A DNA stretch of 27,970 bases from Anaerolineales bacterium. Lineage in GTDB: Bacteria > Chloroflexota > Anaerolineae > 4572-78 > NAK82. The stretch is from the NCBI GenBank assembly GCA_024643945.1, contig JAHELX010000014.1, positions 1-27,970 of the forward strand, given 5' to 3'. Under the pieces are notes generated by a model. That model saw only the letters and a program-made list of their open reading frames with translations. It had not been told where the DNA came from and made no database searches. The translations under genes and the position numbers were made by a program. This document shows, one piece after another, positions 10,001-16,690 of this stretch (its first letter is position 1; each line of letters starts with the position of its first letter).

Positions 10001-11029
10001 TTATGGGGTTATGACGACTTTGACCGCTGCCTGTTGCGGATCGGTCAGCGCCCGAAAAGCAGTCTCATGCTCACCCAGGGGAAAGGTGTGGCTGACAAGT
10101 AAGTCAGGGTCGACTACGCGGCGGGCTAGCAGGTCCAGCGCCATAGGGAAATAGTGATTGGGAATGGCATGAGAGGCCCGTAATTGCAGCTTCTTGAAGT
10201 GGAAGGCATTGACATCAAAGGTGACCTGGCCGCCTTCACCGAACTCAATGCCGATGAGGCCGATGACGGCTCCGAAGCGGGCAATTTCGAATGCCTGCGG
10301 CAGTGTACGCGGCGGTGCCGTCACCAATACCCGGTCCACTCCCTGCGGCACGGCAGCTTTGATCGCGGCCACGATGTCGTCCTCGGCCTCAGCCAGGACT
10401 ACGTCGGCTCCCATGTCCTGCCCCACCTCCAGCCGGTGGTGGCCACGGAGCGTGGATCGGTTGGAACCCGTGAGAAAGACGCGCCGCGCCCCGCGCAGCT
10501 TCGCCAGGCGGGTGAGCATGAGTCCGATGGAACCGGGACCGAAGATGGCCACCTCGTCGTTGAGGTCAGGCTCCGCGCGCTGCAGAAGATCGAGGGCTAC
10601 TGTCAGCGGCTCGGCCAGTGCAGCCTGGCGTGGGCTGAGGGCCTGCGCATCGTACGCCTGTACCATATCCGCCCGCACTCGCAGATAGTCAGCGAAGCCG
10701 GCCCGGTCGTCCATATAAGTGGTCAGGTTCTGGCAGTACAGGGCGCGCCCGTTTTTACACTGCTCGCAGACGCCGCAGCCAGTATGGTTCTCCACAATGA
10801 CCGTCTCGACACCGCGCCAGTGGGCCACGTGTGGCCCGACGGCGACGATACTGCCGGCCACCTCGTGGCCCAGCGGCGTCCACTCCTCGTTGTGGCGCAG
10901 GAAATGCAGGTCGGTGCCGCAAATGCCGCAGGCGGTGACCTGAACTACCACCTCGCCCGGACCGGGCTCAGGCGTCGGTAGTTCTCGCAACTGAAATTGA
11001 AACGGGGCCTTGCCCCACAATGATCTCAT
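10001..11029 (-). CDS. Zinc-dependent medium-chain alcohol/polyol dehydrogenase
   Basis: A 342-aa MDR protein with catalytic zinc ligands C37 (CGICGTDLH), H55-E56 (LGHE) and E140 (AEPLTVA), the structural zinc set C85, C88, C91 and C99, and coenzyme motif FGPGSIG (163-169). It resembles threonine/sorbitol-dehydrogenase-like sugar and polyol dehydrogenases. It lies between the transporter genes and the epimerase gene, 11 bp after the permease stop. The operon thus encodes two different zinc dehydrogenases plus an AKR, suggesting more than one oxidation step or more than one substrate. The specific alcohol cannot be named. Confidence 0.82.
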   Translation of the reverse strand: MRSLWGKAPFQFQLRELPTPEPGPGEVVVQVTACGICGTDLHFLRHNEEWTPLGHEVAGSIVAVGPHVAHWRGVETVIVENHTGCGVCEQCKNGRALYCQNLTTYMDDRAGFADYLRVRADMVQAYDAQALSPRQAALAEPLTVALDLLQRAEPDLNDEVAIFGPGSIGLMLTRLAKLRGARRVFLTGSNRSTLRGHHRLEVGQDMGADVVLAEAEDDIVAAIKAAVPQGVDRVLVTAPPRTLPQAFEIARFGAVIGLIGIEFGEGGQVTFDVNAFHFKKLQLRASHAIPNHYFPMALDLLARRVVDPDLLVSHTFPLGEHETAFRALTDPQQAAVKVVITP

Positions 11030-11040
11030 CTATGCCTCGA

Positions 11041-12081
11041 CTATCCTTTGATAGCCCCGACCAACAATCCGCGCGCAATGTAGCGTTCTAGTGCAATGGC
11101 TATGGCGACGACGGGGATGATCATGATCAGAATCAGGACCGACATATACCACCACTGGGGTCCCCGGGTTGCATTCTGGGCCGCCACCGTCAAGGGCAAC
11201 GTCTGAGACTTAGCACCCGAAAGGAAAAGGGCCAGGAGATACTCATTCCAGGCGAAAACCAGCACGAACAGGAAAGTGGCCACCAGCCCGGGCACTGCCA
11301 GCGGCAATACTATCGACCAGAAAATCCGATAGCGCGAGGCTCCGTCGATGGCCGCGCACTCTTCCAGCTCCAACGGAATGGTCAGGAAGTAGTCCCGCAT
11401 CAGCCAGACTACGATCGGCAGGTTGACGGCCAGGTAGGTGATGATCAGGGCGGCCCGTGTATCCAGCAGCCCCAAACGTTGGAACAACACATAGATGGGG
11501 ATGACCACGGCTACCGGAGGTAGCATACGCTGGGAGATCAGCCAGAAGGCGATGTCGTTGTTACCTAGAGAGCGCTTAAAGCGCTTGCCAATCGTTTGTA
11601 ATAACAGAATGAAGAGGACGATGCCGACGACTATGGCGATCTGCCAGTGCACTCCCAGGGTGATGGCAAAGATTGCCAATACCAGGCAGCCGATGAAAGC
11701 CAGGACCGCGCCCAGGCGTGGCTGGTACCGAAAGCGTGTCAGGCCGTAGGCCGCCCCCGTCCCCAGCAACAGGGCCAGTCCGGCACTGACGGGTGCCACA
11801 ATGGCCGTGTTGAGGTAGTTGCGCCTGGTATCGTTAGCCAAATCACCCACCAGGATGTAATTCCAGGCATGCAGCGACGGTTTGAAATCAACGAATGGTA
11901 GGTAAAAGGGGCCACTGTTTACGTCTATAGGCAGCTTAAAGGAAGTAACAAAAAGCCAATAGAGTGGGAACAGCACTACTATCGTCCAGATTCCCAAGGC
12001 AAGATATGATAAGGCCATCTCCGCGGGAGATGGAGCAGAGAGTGATTTGTGCCGGAACAGGAATCTCACCATCTCTATCAT
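11041..12081 (-). CDS. Carbohydrate ABC transporter permease, MalG/LacG-type, with extra membrane segments
   Basis: Inner-membrane subunit of a CUT1-type sugar importer (346 aa; usual length about 270-300). The EAA loop that contacts the ATPase is ELEECAAIDGASRYRIF (about 238-254), followed by IVLP. The stretch FVLVFAWNEYLLALFLSG and the C-terminal ARGLLVGAIKG are typical of the family. Unusually, about 50 hydrophobic residues (about 122-172, two likely helices) separate AAYGLTRFRY from SLGNNDIAFWLISQRMLPP, which are normally close together. The start overlaps the upstream permease stop by 4 bp (ATGA), so translation is coupled. Confidence 0.92.
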   Translation of the reverse strand: MIEMVRFLFRHKSLSAPSPAEMALSYLALGIWTIVVLFPLYWLFVTSFKLPIDVNSGPFYLPFVDFKPSLHAWNYILVGDLANDTRRNYLNTAIVAPVSAGLALLLGTGAAYGLTRFRYQPRLGAVLAFIGCLVLAIFAITLGVHWQIAIVVGIVLFILLLQTIGKRFKRSLGNNDIAFWLISQRMLPPVAVVIPIYVLFQRLGLLDTRAALIITYLAVNLPIVVWLMRDYFLTIPLELEECAAIDGASRYRIFWSIVLPLAVPGLVATFLFVLVFAWNEYLLALFLSGAKSQTLPLTVAAQNATRGPQWWYMSVLILIMIIPVVAIAIALERYIARGLLVGAIKG

Positions 12082-13250
12082 ACCTCCTCCACACGGCGCC
12101 GGAACAGGGTTATATAAGTCATCCCAATAAAGGAGACGAGAAACAATAGCATATAGGCGATGGCTGCTGACCCGCCCAGGTCGAGGGAGCGCCAGGAAAT
12201 ATAGGCTTGCAGTGTCAGTGACTCGGTGGCCGTGCCCGGGCCACCGTTGGTCAACACGTTGGGCAGGTCTACAATCTTAAAGGCTTCGATCATACGGATC
12301 AGGATCAGAGTGGTGCTGACCGGAAGAATCTGGGGTAGGGTGATGTGCCAGAAGGTTTGCCAGCGGTTGGCCCCGTCCACCAGGGCGGCCTCAATCAGCT
12401 CCATGGACTGACCCTCTAAAGCGGCCAGTAGCACAATAAACATGAAGGGCGTCCATTGCCAGATGTCGCTGATCATCACCGCCGCCCGCGCCCCCCATGG
12501 ATCGTTGACCCACGAGTAGAGGCCCAGCCCCAACGCCTGCCACATGGGCTGGAAAGGCCCTTTGTCAGTGTCGGTCAACATGCGGAACGTATAGGCAATC
12601 CCTACCGGTGTGATCATCATGGGCAGCAAGAAGACCACGCGGAAGAAGCGGCGACCGGGCAGGTGTTGGGTGGTCAGCATCGCCAGGCCCAGACCTAGCA
12701 GGTACTGGACGGCGATACCGATAAACACGTAGAGCAGGGTAATGACTACCGTACCTGGCCGGCCGGTGGGGCTAAGCGTGTGCACCAAGAGCCAGGCAAG
12801 CAGGCCCAACAACACGACGGTCAGGACGCGCCCGATGAGTCCTCCGACAGAGCGCTGCTGGCTGCTGATATAGCGCGCCAGGCTCCAAGCCAAAAGCACC
12901 ACCACGATGGCAATTACCAGCCACCCGAGCGGCGAGGGATCGGCCATCAGGCCCAAGAAGTGCGTTTGCTCGCTGCCCAACAACAACTTACGATAGTTGG
13001 CCAGCCCGGCAAACTTGATCTCGAACCCGCCCTTGACGAACTTGAAGTGTGACAACGACAGATACAGGGAGATGATTAAGGGGAAGATGGACAAAAAAAG
13101 CACGACCAGGACCGCGGGCCATATAAAGACATTGCCGGCCATCTGCTCTGCTCGGGTGCCCAGCCCACGCCATCGGCTTTCCTGAGGGCGATTGGTTCCA
13201 AGGCCGGCGGCGGAGCCGGCCGACTCCTGAGATGTTTGTTCAATTTGCAT
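12078..13250 (-). CDS. Carbohydrate ABC transporter permease, UgpA/MalF-type, with extra membrane segments
   Basis: Second membrane subunit of the same importer (390 aa; simple members are about 290-310). The first helix is at about 42-64, and the EAA loop ELIEAALVDGANRWQTFW (about 284-301) is followed by ITLPQILP. A region at about 104-165 adds two hydrophobic stretches before the conserved core (VQYLLGLGLAMLTTQ, FFRVVFLLPMMITPVGIAY). The partner permease also carries an insertion. The gene lies 142 bp downstream of the binding-protein gene; that gap contains a stable hairpin. No ATPase gene for this importer is in the window; such systems often use a shared ATPase encoded elsewhere. Confidence 0.92.
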   Translation of the reverse strand: MQIEQTSQESAGSAAGLGTNRPQESRWRGLGTRAEQMAGNVFIWPAVLVVLFLSIFPLIISLYLSLSHFKFVKGGFEIKFAGLANYRKLLLGSEQTHFLGLMADPSPLGWLVIAIVVVLLAWSLARYISSQQRSVGGLIGRVLTVVLLGLLAWLLVHTLSPTGRPGTVVITLLYVFIGIAVQYLLGLGLAMLTTQHLPGRRFFRVVFLLPMMITPVGIAYTFRMLTDTDKGPFQPMWQALGLGLYSWVNDPWGARAAVMISDIWQWTPFMFIVLLAALEGQSMELIEAALVDGANRWQTFWHITLPQILPVSTTLILIRMIEAFKIVDLPNVLTNGGPGTATESLTLQAYISWRSLDLGGSAAIAYMLLFLVSFIGMTYITLFRRRVEEV

Positions 13251-13284
13251 CGGTCTCTCCCGCCTATCTTGATAAGAGAGGGAG

Positions 13285-13326
13285 CCTCAAGGCCCGGCCC
13301 TGTCCTGTCCGGGTCAGGCCTTGAGG
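13285..13326 (-). promoter_or_regulatory. Intercistronic stem-loop after the sugar-binding-protein gene
   Basis: A perfect 10-bp stem (cctcaaggcc at 13285-13294, ggccttgagg at 13317-13326) encloses a GC-rich loop with further pairing potential. On the transcribed strand no T-run follows. It fits a 3'-end-stabilising or partial-termination element that raises binding-protein expression over permease expression, as known for malE-malF. The function is inferred from position. Confidence 0.6.
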
Positions 13327-13392
13327 TTATCGTCGAACAAATTTCGCCTTCCCGGAAGCTCCCAGCGCCCGGGAACGTCATCTCAAATCAGG

Positions 13393-15021
13393 CTACTTGG
13401 TGGCGATGCCCAGTGAACCCCGGTAGGCTTCCAGTTGTGTATCGCGGCCCAGTTCGTCGGTGATCTCTTCCCAGCCATCGTACACTTGCTTCTGGTATTG
13501 GTCCAGGTCGATCTCACCCGCCAGGTACTGGCTCATGGCAGTGTCCAGCACAATCTGCAGGTAGCGCTGATTCTGCGGGATGCGCAGGTCCAGCACCATG
13601 TTCGGGCTGGCCAGGCTATCCTCGATGGCGCCCAGGTAGAGAGCAGCCGCCCGCGGGCTCATGCCCGCTTTGACCCACTGTTCACGATTCAGGAATTGGG
13701 ACGTGCGGTAGGGGTTGAAGCCAGTCTTGCCGATGGTGACGTCCACGTTGGACTGGGCCGGCTGGCTCATGTAGGAGAAAAAGGCGTAGGCCGCGTCCTT
13801 AACCTCTGGTTTAGCAGCAGCGTTGATCCCGGCCGACCAGCCGCCGAAGCATGCATAAGGGGCGTGGTTCACACTGTTCACGGCGTAGGGACACGTGGTT
13901 TCGTCGCAGGCTACCAGCTTGCCGGTCTTGAAGTCAACCACCTCGGTAGTGCCGGGCGTGACGACAGCGCCCACCTTGTCCATCATCTTAGAAGTCTCTG
14001 GATCGATGGCCAGTGTGCCGATGTCTCCCCAGTCCAGGGAAAGGGCGCACCGACCGGTCACAAATAGGCTGCGCGTGTCACCCACATCCATGTTCAGTTC
14101 TTCCGGCGGGCCATACTTAGAGGTCTCCTTGAAGATCTCCATGGCCTTCCGCCAGCCATCATTGTCCACCAAGGGCTTCATCGTCTCAGTGTCAAAGAAG
14201 GCGCCCTGACTGGTGCCCTGAGTCTGCACGTAGGGGGTCACGAATGACCAGACGAATTGCCAGCCTTGGGTGCCGCGCCTCTTCGAAATGCACGACCCGT
14301 AGTCGGGGTCGCCGTCGCCGTTGAGGTCCTTGCCGTGGAAGAACGCAGCGATAGTAAGGTAGTCCTCCCATGTCTCCGGCGGCTTCATACCCTCCTGCTC
14401 CAGCAGGTCGGTGCGGTAGTAAACCATATGGAAGTCACCGTCCAGCGGGATGGTGTAGGTGCGGCCATTATACATAGCACTGAAGTTGCGGAAGAAGGGA
14501 GCGATGTCATCCCACTGGATGGCCTGGTCGGCTTTGATCCGGTCGGTCAGGTCTTCCATATAGCCAGGAGTGATGTAGTCCGCCATCCACTGCGGCGCGA
14601 ACACCCACGCGTCGAAGGCATTCGTCCCCGTCGCCGCGTCGGTCAGGATCTTCTGATACAGGTCGCTGAAGGGGACGATAATCACGTTGATCTTAGCCCC
14701 GGTCAGTGCGGTGAAGTCCGGGCCGCGCCGCTGAAGCGGTTCGGCGATCTGCGGGCCGGTGAAGGTCAGGATATTGACTTCCAGTCCTTCGTAGGGCTTG
14801 GCCTCAGGCGTGGGGGTGACCACCACCTGTTTCTCCACCTCTTTGGTGACCACCACCTGTTTCTCCACCTCTTTGGTGACCACCACCTGTTTCTCCACTT
14901 CTTTAGTGACGATCTTCTCCACCTCTTTGGTGACCACTACGGTGGCCGGTGCGCCACACTGGGCGGCCAGGGTGGCGATGAGCGTGAGTAATGCGACGAT
15001 GATCCAGAACTTGGATTTCAT
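13393..15021 (-). CDS. Extracellular sugar-binding lipoprotein (solute-binding protein family 1) of the ABC importer
   Basis: The 542-aa protein begins with a lipoprotein signal (MKSKFWIIVALLTLIATLAAQ then C22). A spacer rich in V, T, K and E (about 27-67) follows, with tandem VVTKEVEKQV units. The mature part has family-1 features: SDLYQKILTDAATGTNAFD, MVYYRTDLLEQEGMKPPETWEDYL and GRCALSLDWGD. DLNGDGDPDYG (about 245-255) resembles a calcium-binding loop. It captures sugar outside the cell for the two permeases encoded downstream; no sugar specificity can be read directly, though the operon suggests L-galactose/L-fucose or oligosaccharides. aaggagg precedes the ATG. It is the first gene of an eight-gene minus-strand operon and has a leader of about 360 nt starting at the LacI-type operator. 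Confidence 0.92.
   Translation of the reverse strand: MKSKFWIIVALLTLIATLAAQCGAPATVVVTKEVEKIVTKEVEKQVVVTKEVEKQVVVTKEVEKQVVVTPTPEAKPYEGLEVNILTFTGPQIAEPLQRRGPDFTALTGAKINVIIVPFSDLYQKILTDAATGTNAFDAWVFAPQWMADYITPGYMEDLTDRIKADQAIQWDDIAPFFRNFSAMYNGRTYTIPLDGDFHMVYYRTDLLEQEGMKPPETWEDYLTIAAFFHGKDLNGDGDPDYGSCISKRRGTQGWQFVWSFVTPYVQTQGTSQGAFFDTETMKPLVDNDGWRKAMEIFKETSKYGPPEELNMDVGDTRSLFVTGRCALSLDWGDIGTLAIDPETSKMMDKVGAVVTPGTTEVVDFKTGKLVACDETTCPYAVNSVNHAPYACFGGWSAGINAAAKPEVKDAAYAFFSYMSQPAQSNVDVTIGKTGFNPYRTSQFLNREQWVKAGMSPRAAALYLGAIEDSLASPNMVLDLRIPQNQRYLQIVLDTAMSQYLAGEIDLDQYQKQVYDGWEEITDELGRDTQLEAYRGSLGIATK
14821..14910 (-). repeat. Three tandem 30-bp in-frame repeats in the binding-protein gene
   Basis: Units at 14821-14850, 14851-14880 and 14881-14910. 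The first two are identical and the third differs at two positions. Each encodes ten residues of the VVTKEVEKQV linker after the lipidated cysteine; a related partial unit follows. The repeat probably acts as a flexible or rod-like spacer holding the binding domain off the membrane, and its DNA form could allow copy-number change by slippage. Confidence 0.9.
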
Positions 15022-15087
15022 GGGGTCTCCTCCTTGGAGTCATATTGACTGAACAAGCATAGACCTGGTACCGACAATTGCCGATGG

Positions 15088-15354
15088 TCACCGATTCTCG
15101 GGATCGGTGTGCCCACTGCAGCTTTCTTTCGAGTCGTCATCACCCCCTTTCCTCTCATCCCTCGTCGTGGTGCGCACAGCGCTGCCGAATGAGGAGGGCA
15201 GGATTTCCTGGGGACTCGTGCTATCTTCAATTCGGTTAAGCACTAAATCGACTACGCCACCACGATTGGATTGGGTCTGACAAGGGACATTCAAATCTAG
15301 CTCATCGAAAGTGATCAGAGGAACGTCGTCGTTGCTTGCGACAAAGGGAGGCAC
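15088..15354 (-). pseudogene. Possible remnant of the 3' end of a second LacI/GalR-family regulator gene
   Basis: An open frame of 88 codons with a GTG start and no ribosome binding site. Its translation follows the LacI/GalR C-terminal pattern: DDVPLITFDELDLN resembles the usual EDMALVSFDDL block, and VVDLVLNRIEDSTSPQEILP with a later AVRTT resembles the ELLLARLSG...QEIVLPTETIVRRS end of the intact neighbour. The block between these is shortened and the DNA-binding domain is absent. It probably marks a former tandem or displaced regulator. Similarity was judged by eye, so this remains tentative. Confidence 0.4.
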
Positions 15355-15359
15355 TGTAT

Positions 15360-15387
15360 GGTACCCGTATCATATGGTACCGTTAAC
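15360..15387 (-). promoter_or_regulatory. LacI-type operator pair controlling the sugar transport/catabolism operon
   Basis: On the minus strand two 12-bp boxes, GTTAACGGTACC and GATACGGGTACC, are separated by ATAT. The first matches the corresponding box upstream of lacI at 11 of 12 positions; the second is more degenerate. The pair lies immediately downstream of the predicted -10, at nearly the same distance from TTGACA as the lacI site, so bound repressor would block the start site. Confidence 0.75.
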
Positions 15388-15388
15388 T

Positions 15389-15416
15389 TACATACGAAAA
15401 ATTATATATCTGTCAA
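15389..15416 (-). promoter_or_regulatory. Promoter of the sugar transport/catabolism operon
   Basis: Minus-strand TTGACA at 15416-15411, a 16-nt spacer and a weak TATGTA at 15394-15389. The -35 lies inside the last codons of lacI. The weak -10 is compensated by a consensus -35, and the operator pair follows directly. Initiation near 15382 is predicted, giving a leader of about 360 nt. Confidence 0.6.
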
Positions 15417-16481
15417 TACTTCCATTGGGCCCATGTTATTTGCAGTGTCTGACAGGCCCTTCATGGCTCTCTGCCTATCGGGTGGTGGCCCACTCGATCT
15501 ACGCACGATTGTCTCAGTCGGCAATACAATCTCTTGATACTCTAGAGGAGCCAACCCGGACAAGCGGGCCAGCAACAGCTCGGTGGCTTGGTGTCCCATC
15601 TCGTAAGCAGGCTGGGCTACTACTGTGAGGAATGGATCGATGACAAACGCCTGCGGGAGGTCGTCGAAACTCACCAGCGCCATATCTTCCGGCACCCGCA
15701 GCCCGGCATCTCGCAATGCTCTTAAGGAGCCGATAGCGATGAAATTGTTGGCCGCGAACAATGCGGTTGGCCGCGATGCTGTGGTCAGAACCTGCTGCGT
15801 CATCTCATATCCGCTTGCATGAGTGAACTCACCATAGTAGACCAGCTCTCCGTCAGCGTCCAGGCCGGTCTCGACCAGCGCCTGACGATAGCCAGCTACG
15901 CGGTCTACGGCTGTGGAGACATCTTGCGGTCCGGTCAATATGGCAATCCGCCGGTGTCCCAGTGCCAGCAGAAGCCGGACGACGCGATAGGCCCCTTTCA
16001 CAGAGTCGCCCCGCACGATATCGACCCGGGTACACGGTACCCGGCGGTCTAATACCACCACTGGCACGCCTTGCTTCTGAATGAACTCGACCGGCCCGGC
16101 TGTACTCCGTGCAGGGGCCAACACGATGCCATCTATCTGCTTTTGTAGCAGCACAGTCAGATATTTGGCTTCCTCAGTCTCGGACTCGTCCGTGTTGCAC
16201 AGGATCACGTTGAATCCGCGATCACTGGCTGCGTCCTCCACACCACGAGCGACCGTGGTCCAGAAGGGATTGGTGATGTCGGGCAAAACGAGTGCCAATG
16301 TGTTAGTCTTTTTGAAACGAAGGCTGCGGGCTAATATATTGGGGACATATCCCAACTCGGCAATAGCTGCCTCAACACGTTCCCGCGTCTCCTTGCTGAC
16401 ATAGCCGGAGTTATTGACCACTCGTGAGACTGTGGTGGGAGCAACGCCTGCTCGCTTTGCCACATCGCGTATCGTGGGCAT
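15402..16481 (-). CDS. LacI/GalR-family transcriptional repressor of the sugar operon
   Basis: The 359-aa protein has an N-terminal helix-turn-helix (TIRDVAKRAGVAPTTVSRVV, 3-22), the hinge region PNILARSLRFKK and a periplasmic-binding-protein-like effector domain (LALVLPDITNPFWTTVARGVE, VSFDDLPQAFVIDPFLTVV, ending EIVLPTETIVRRSS). Such proteins are released from DNA by a sugar. Its gene lies directly upstream of the sugar importer and catabolic operon in the same direction. Matching operator pairs are present at its own promoter and at the operon promoter, indicating autoregulation and local control. The effector is probably the imported sugar or an intermediate. The start follows a weak Shine-Dalgarno, but the helix-turn-helix fixes the N-terminus. 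Confidence 0.94.
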   Translation of the reverse strand: MPTIRDVAKRAGVAPTTVSRVVNNSGYVSKETRERVEAAIAELGYVPNILARSLRFKKTNTLALVLPDITNPFWTTVARGVEDAASDRGFNVILCNTDESETEEAKYLTVLLQKQIDGIVLAPARSTAGPVEFIQKQGVPVVVLDRRVPCTRVDIVRGDSVKGAYRVVRLLLALGHRRIAILTGPQDVSTAVDRVAGYRQALVETGLDADGELVYYGEFTHASGYEMTQQVLTTASRPTALFAANNFIAIGSLRALRDAGLRVPEDMALVSFDDLPQAFVIDPFLTVVAQPAYEMGHQATELLLARLSGLAPLEYQEIVLPTETIVRRSSGPPPDRQRAMKGLSDTANNMGPMEVLTDI

Positions 16482-16574
16482 GGGTCACATACCTGAAGTT
16501 GGGATACATTTCTAGGGGAGAGGGATATTAAAGCACAGAACAGCATTGCTTTGGTGCAAAACAGGTACCTATAA

Positions 16575-16602
16575 GGTAACGGTACCATATGGTACCGTTA
16601 CC
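16575..16602. promoter_or_regulatory. Perfect 28-bp palindromic operator at the lacI promoter
   Basis: The site reads GGTAACGGTACC, then ATAT, then GGTACCGTTACC, and is exactly self-complementary over 28 bp. Each 12-bp arm is itself a near-palindrome centred on CG, the usual LacI-family centre, so two repressor dimers may bind side by side. It begins right after the predicted -10 and covers the start site. Confidence 0.85.
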
Positions 16603-16632
16603 AATATACCATGATATTCATATGGTTGTCAA
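16603..16632 (-). promoter_or_regulatory. Promoter of the LacI-family regulator gene
   Basis: Minus-strand TTGACA at 16632-16627, an 18-nt spacer and TATATT at 16608-16603. The palindromic operator follows directly. The lacI start codon is about 115 nt downstream of the predicted transcription start. Confidence 0.75.
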
Positions 16633-16690
16633 TACCTAGTCGCCTGAAAATCTTCAATAAGTCGTGGCAATTTTCGATTGGCGTTATCAT

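Larger units (their letters stand above)
15022..15401 (-). other. Long intergenic leader between the LacI gene and the binding-protein gene
   Basis: This 380-bp stretch contains the promoter/operator for the transport operon at its right end (15360-15416, reaching into the lacI 3' end) and a probable eroded LacI-family gene fragment (15088-15354). The rest is the predicted 5' leader of the binding-protein transcript. No riboswitch consensus was recognised in it. Confidence 0.6.

Noticed and set aside
10184..10981. Plus-strand open frame of 265 codons.
   Set aside because: Antisense to the clearly real zinc dehydrogenase at 10001-11029, with no domain features.
13261..13280. The minus strand reads ctctcttatcaagataggcg, like the first bases of a SAM-I riboswitch.
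   Set aside because: The permease start codon follows within about 12 nt and none of the other conserved SAM-I elements are present; chance similarity.
14821..14910. 30-bp tandem repeats considered as a CRISPR array.
   Set aside because: No spacers separate the units and they encode an in-frame VVTKEVEKQV linker within the lipoprotein gene.
16575..16602. The long palindrome considered as an intrinsic terminator or a mobile-element end.
   Set aside because: It lies directly after a TTGACA/TATATT promoter and a matching site occurs at the operon promoter, so an operator explains it better.
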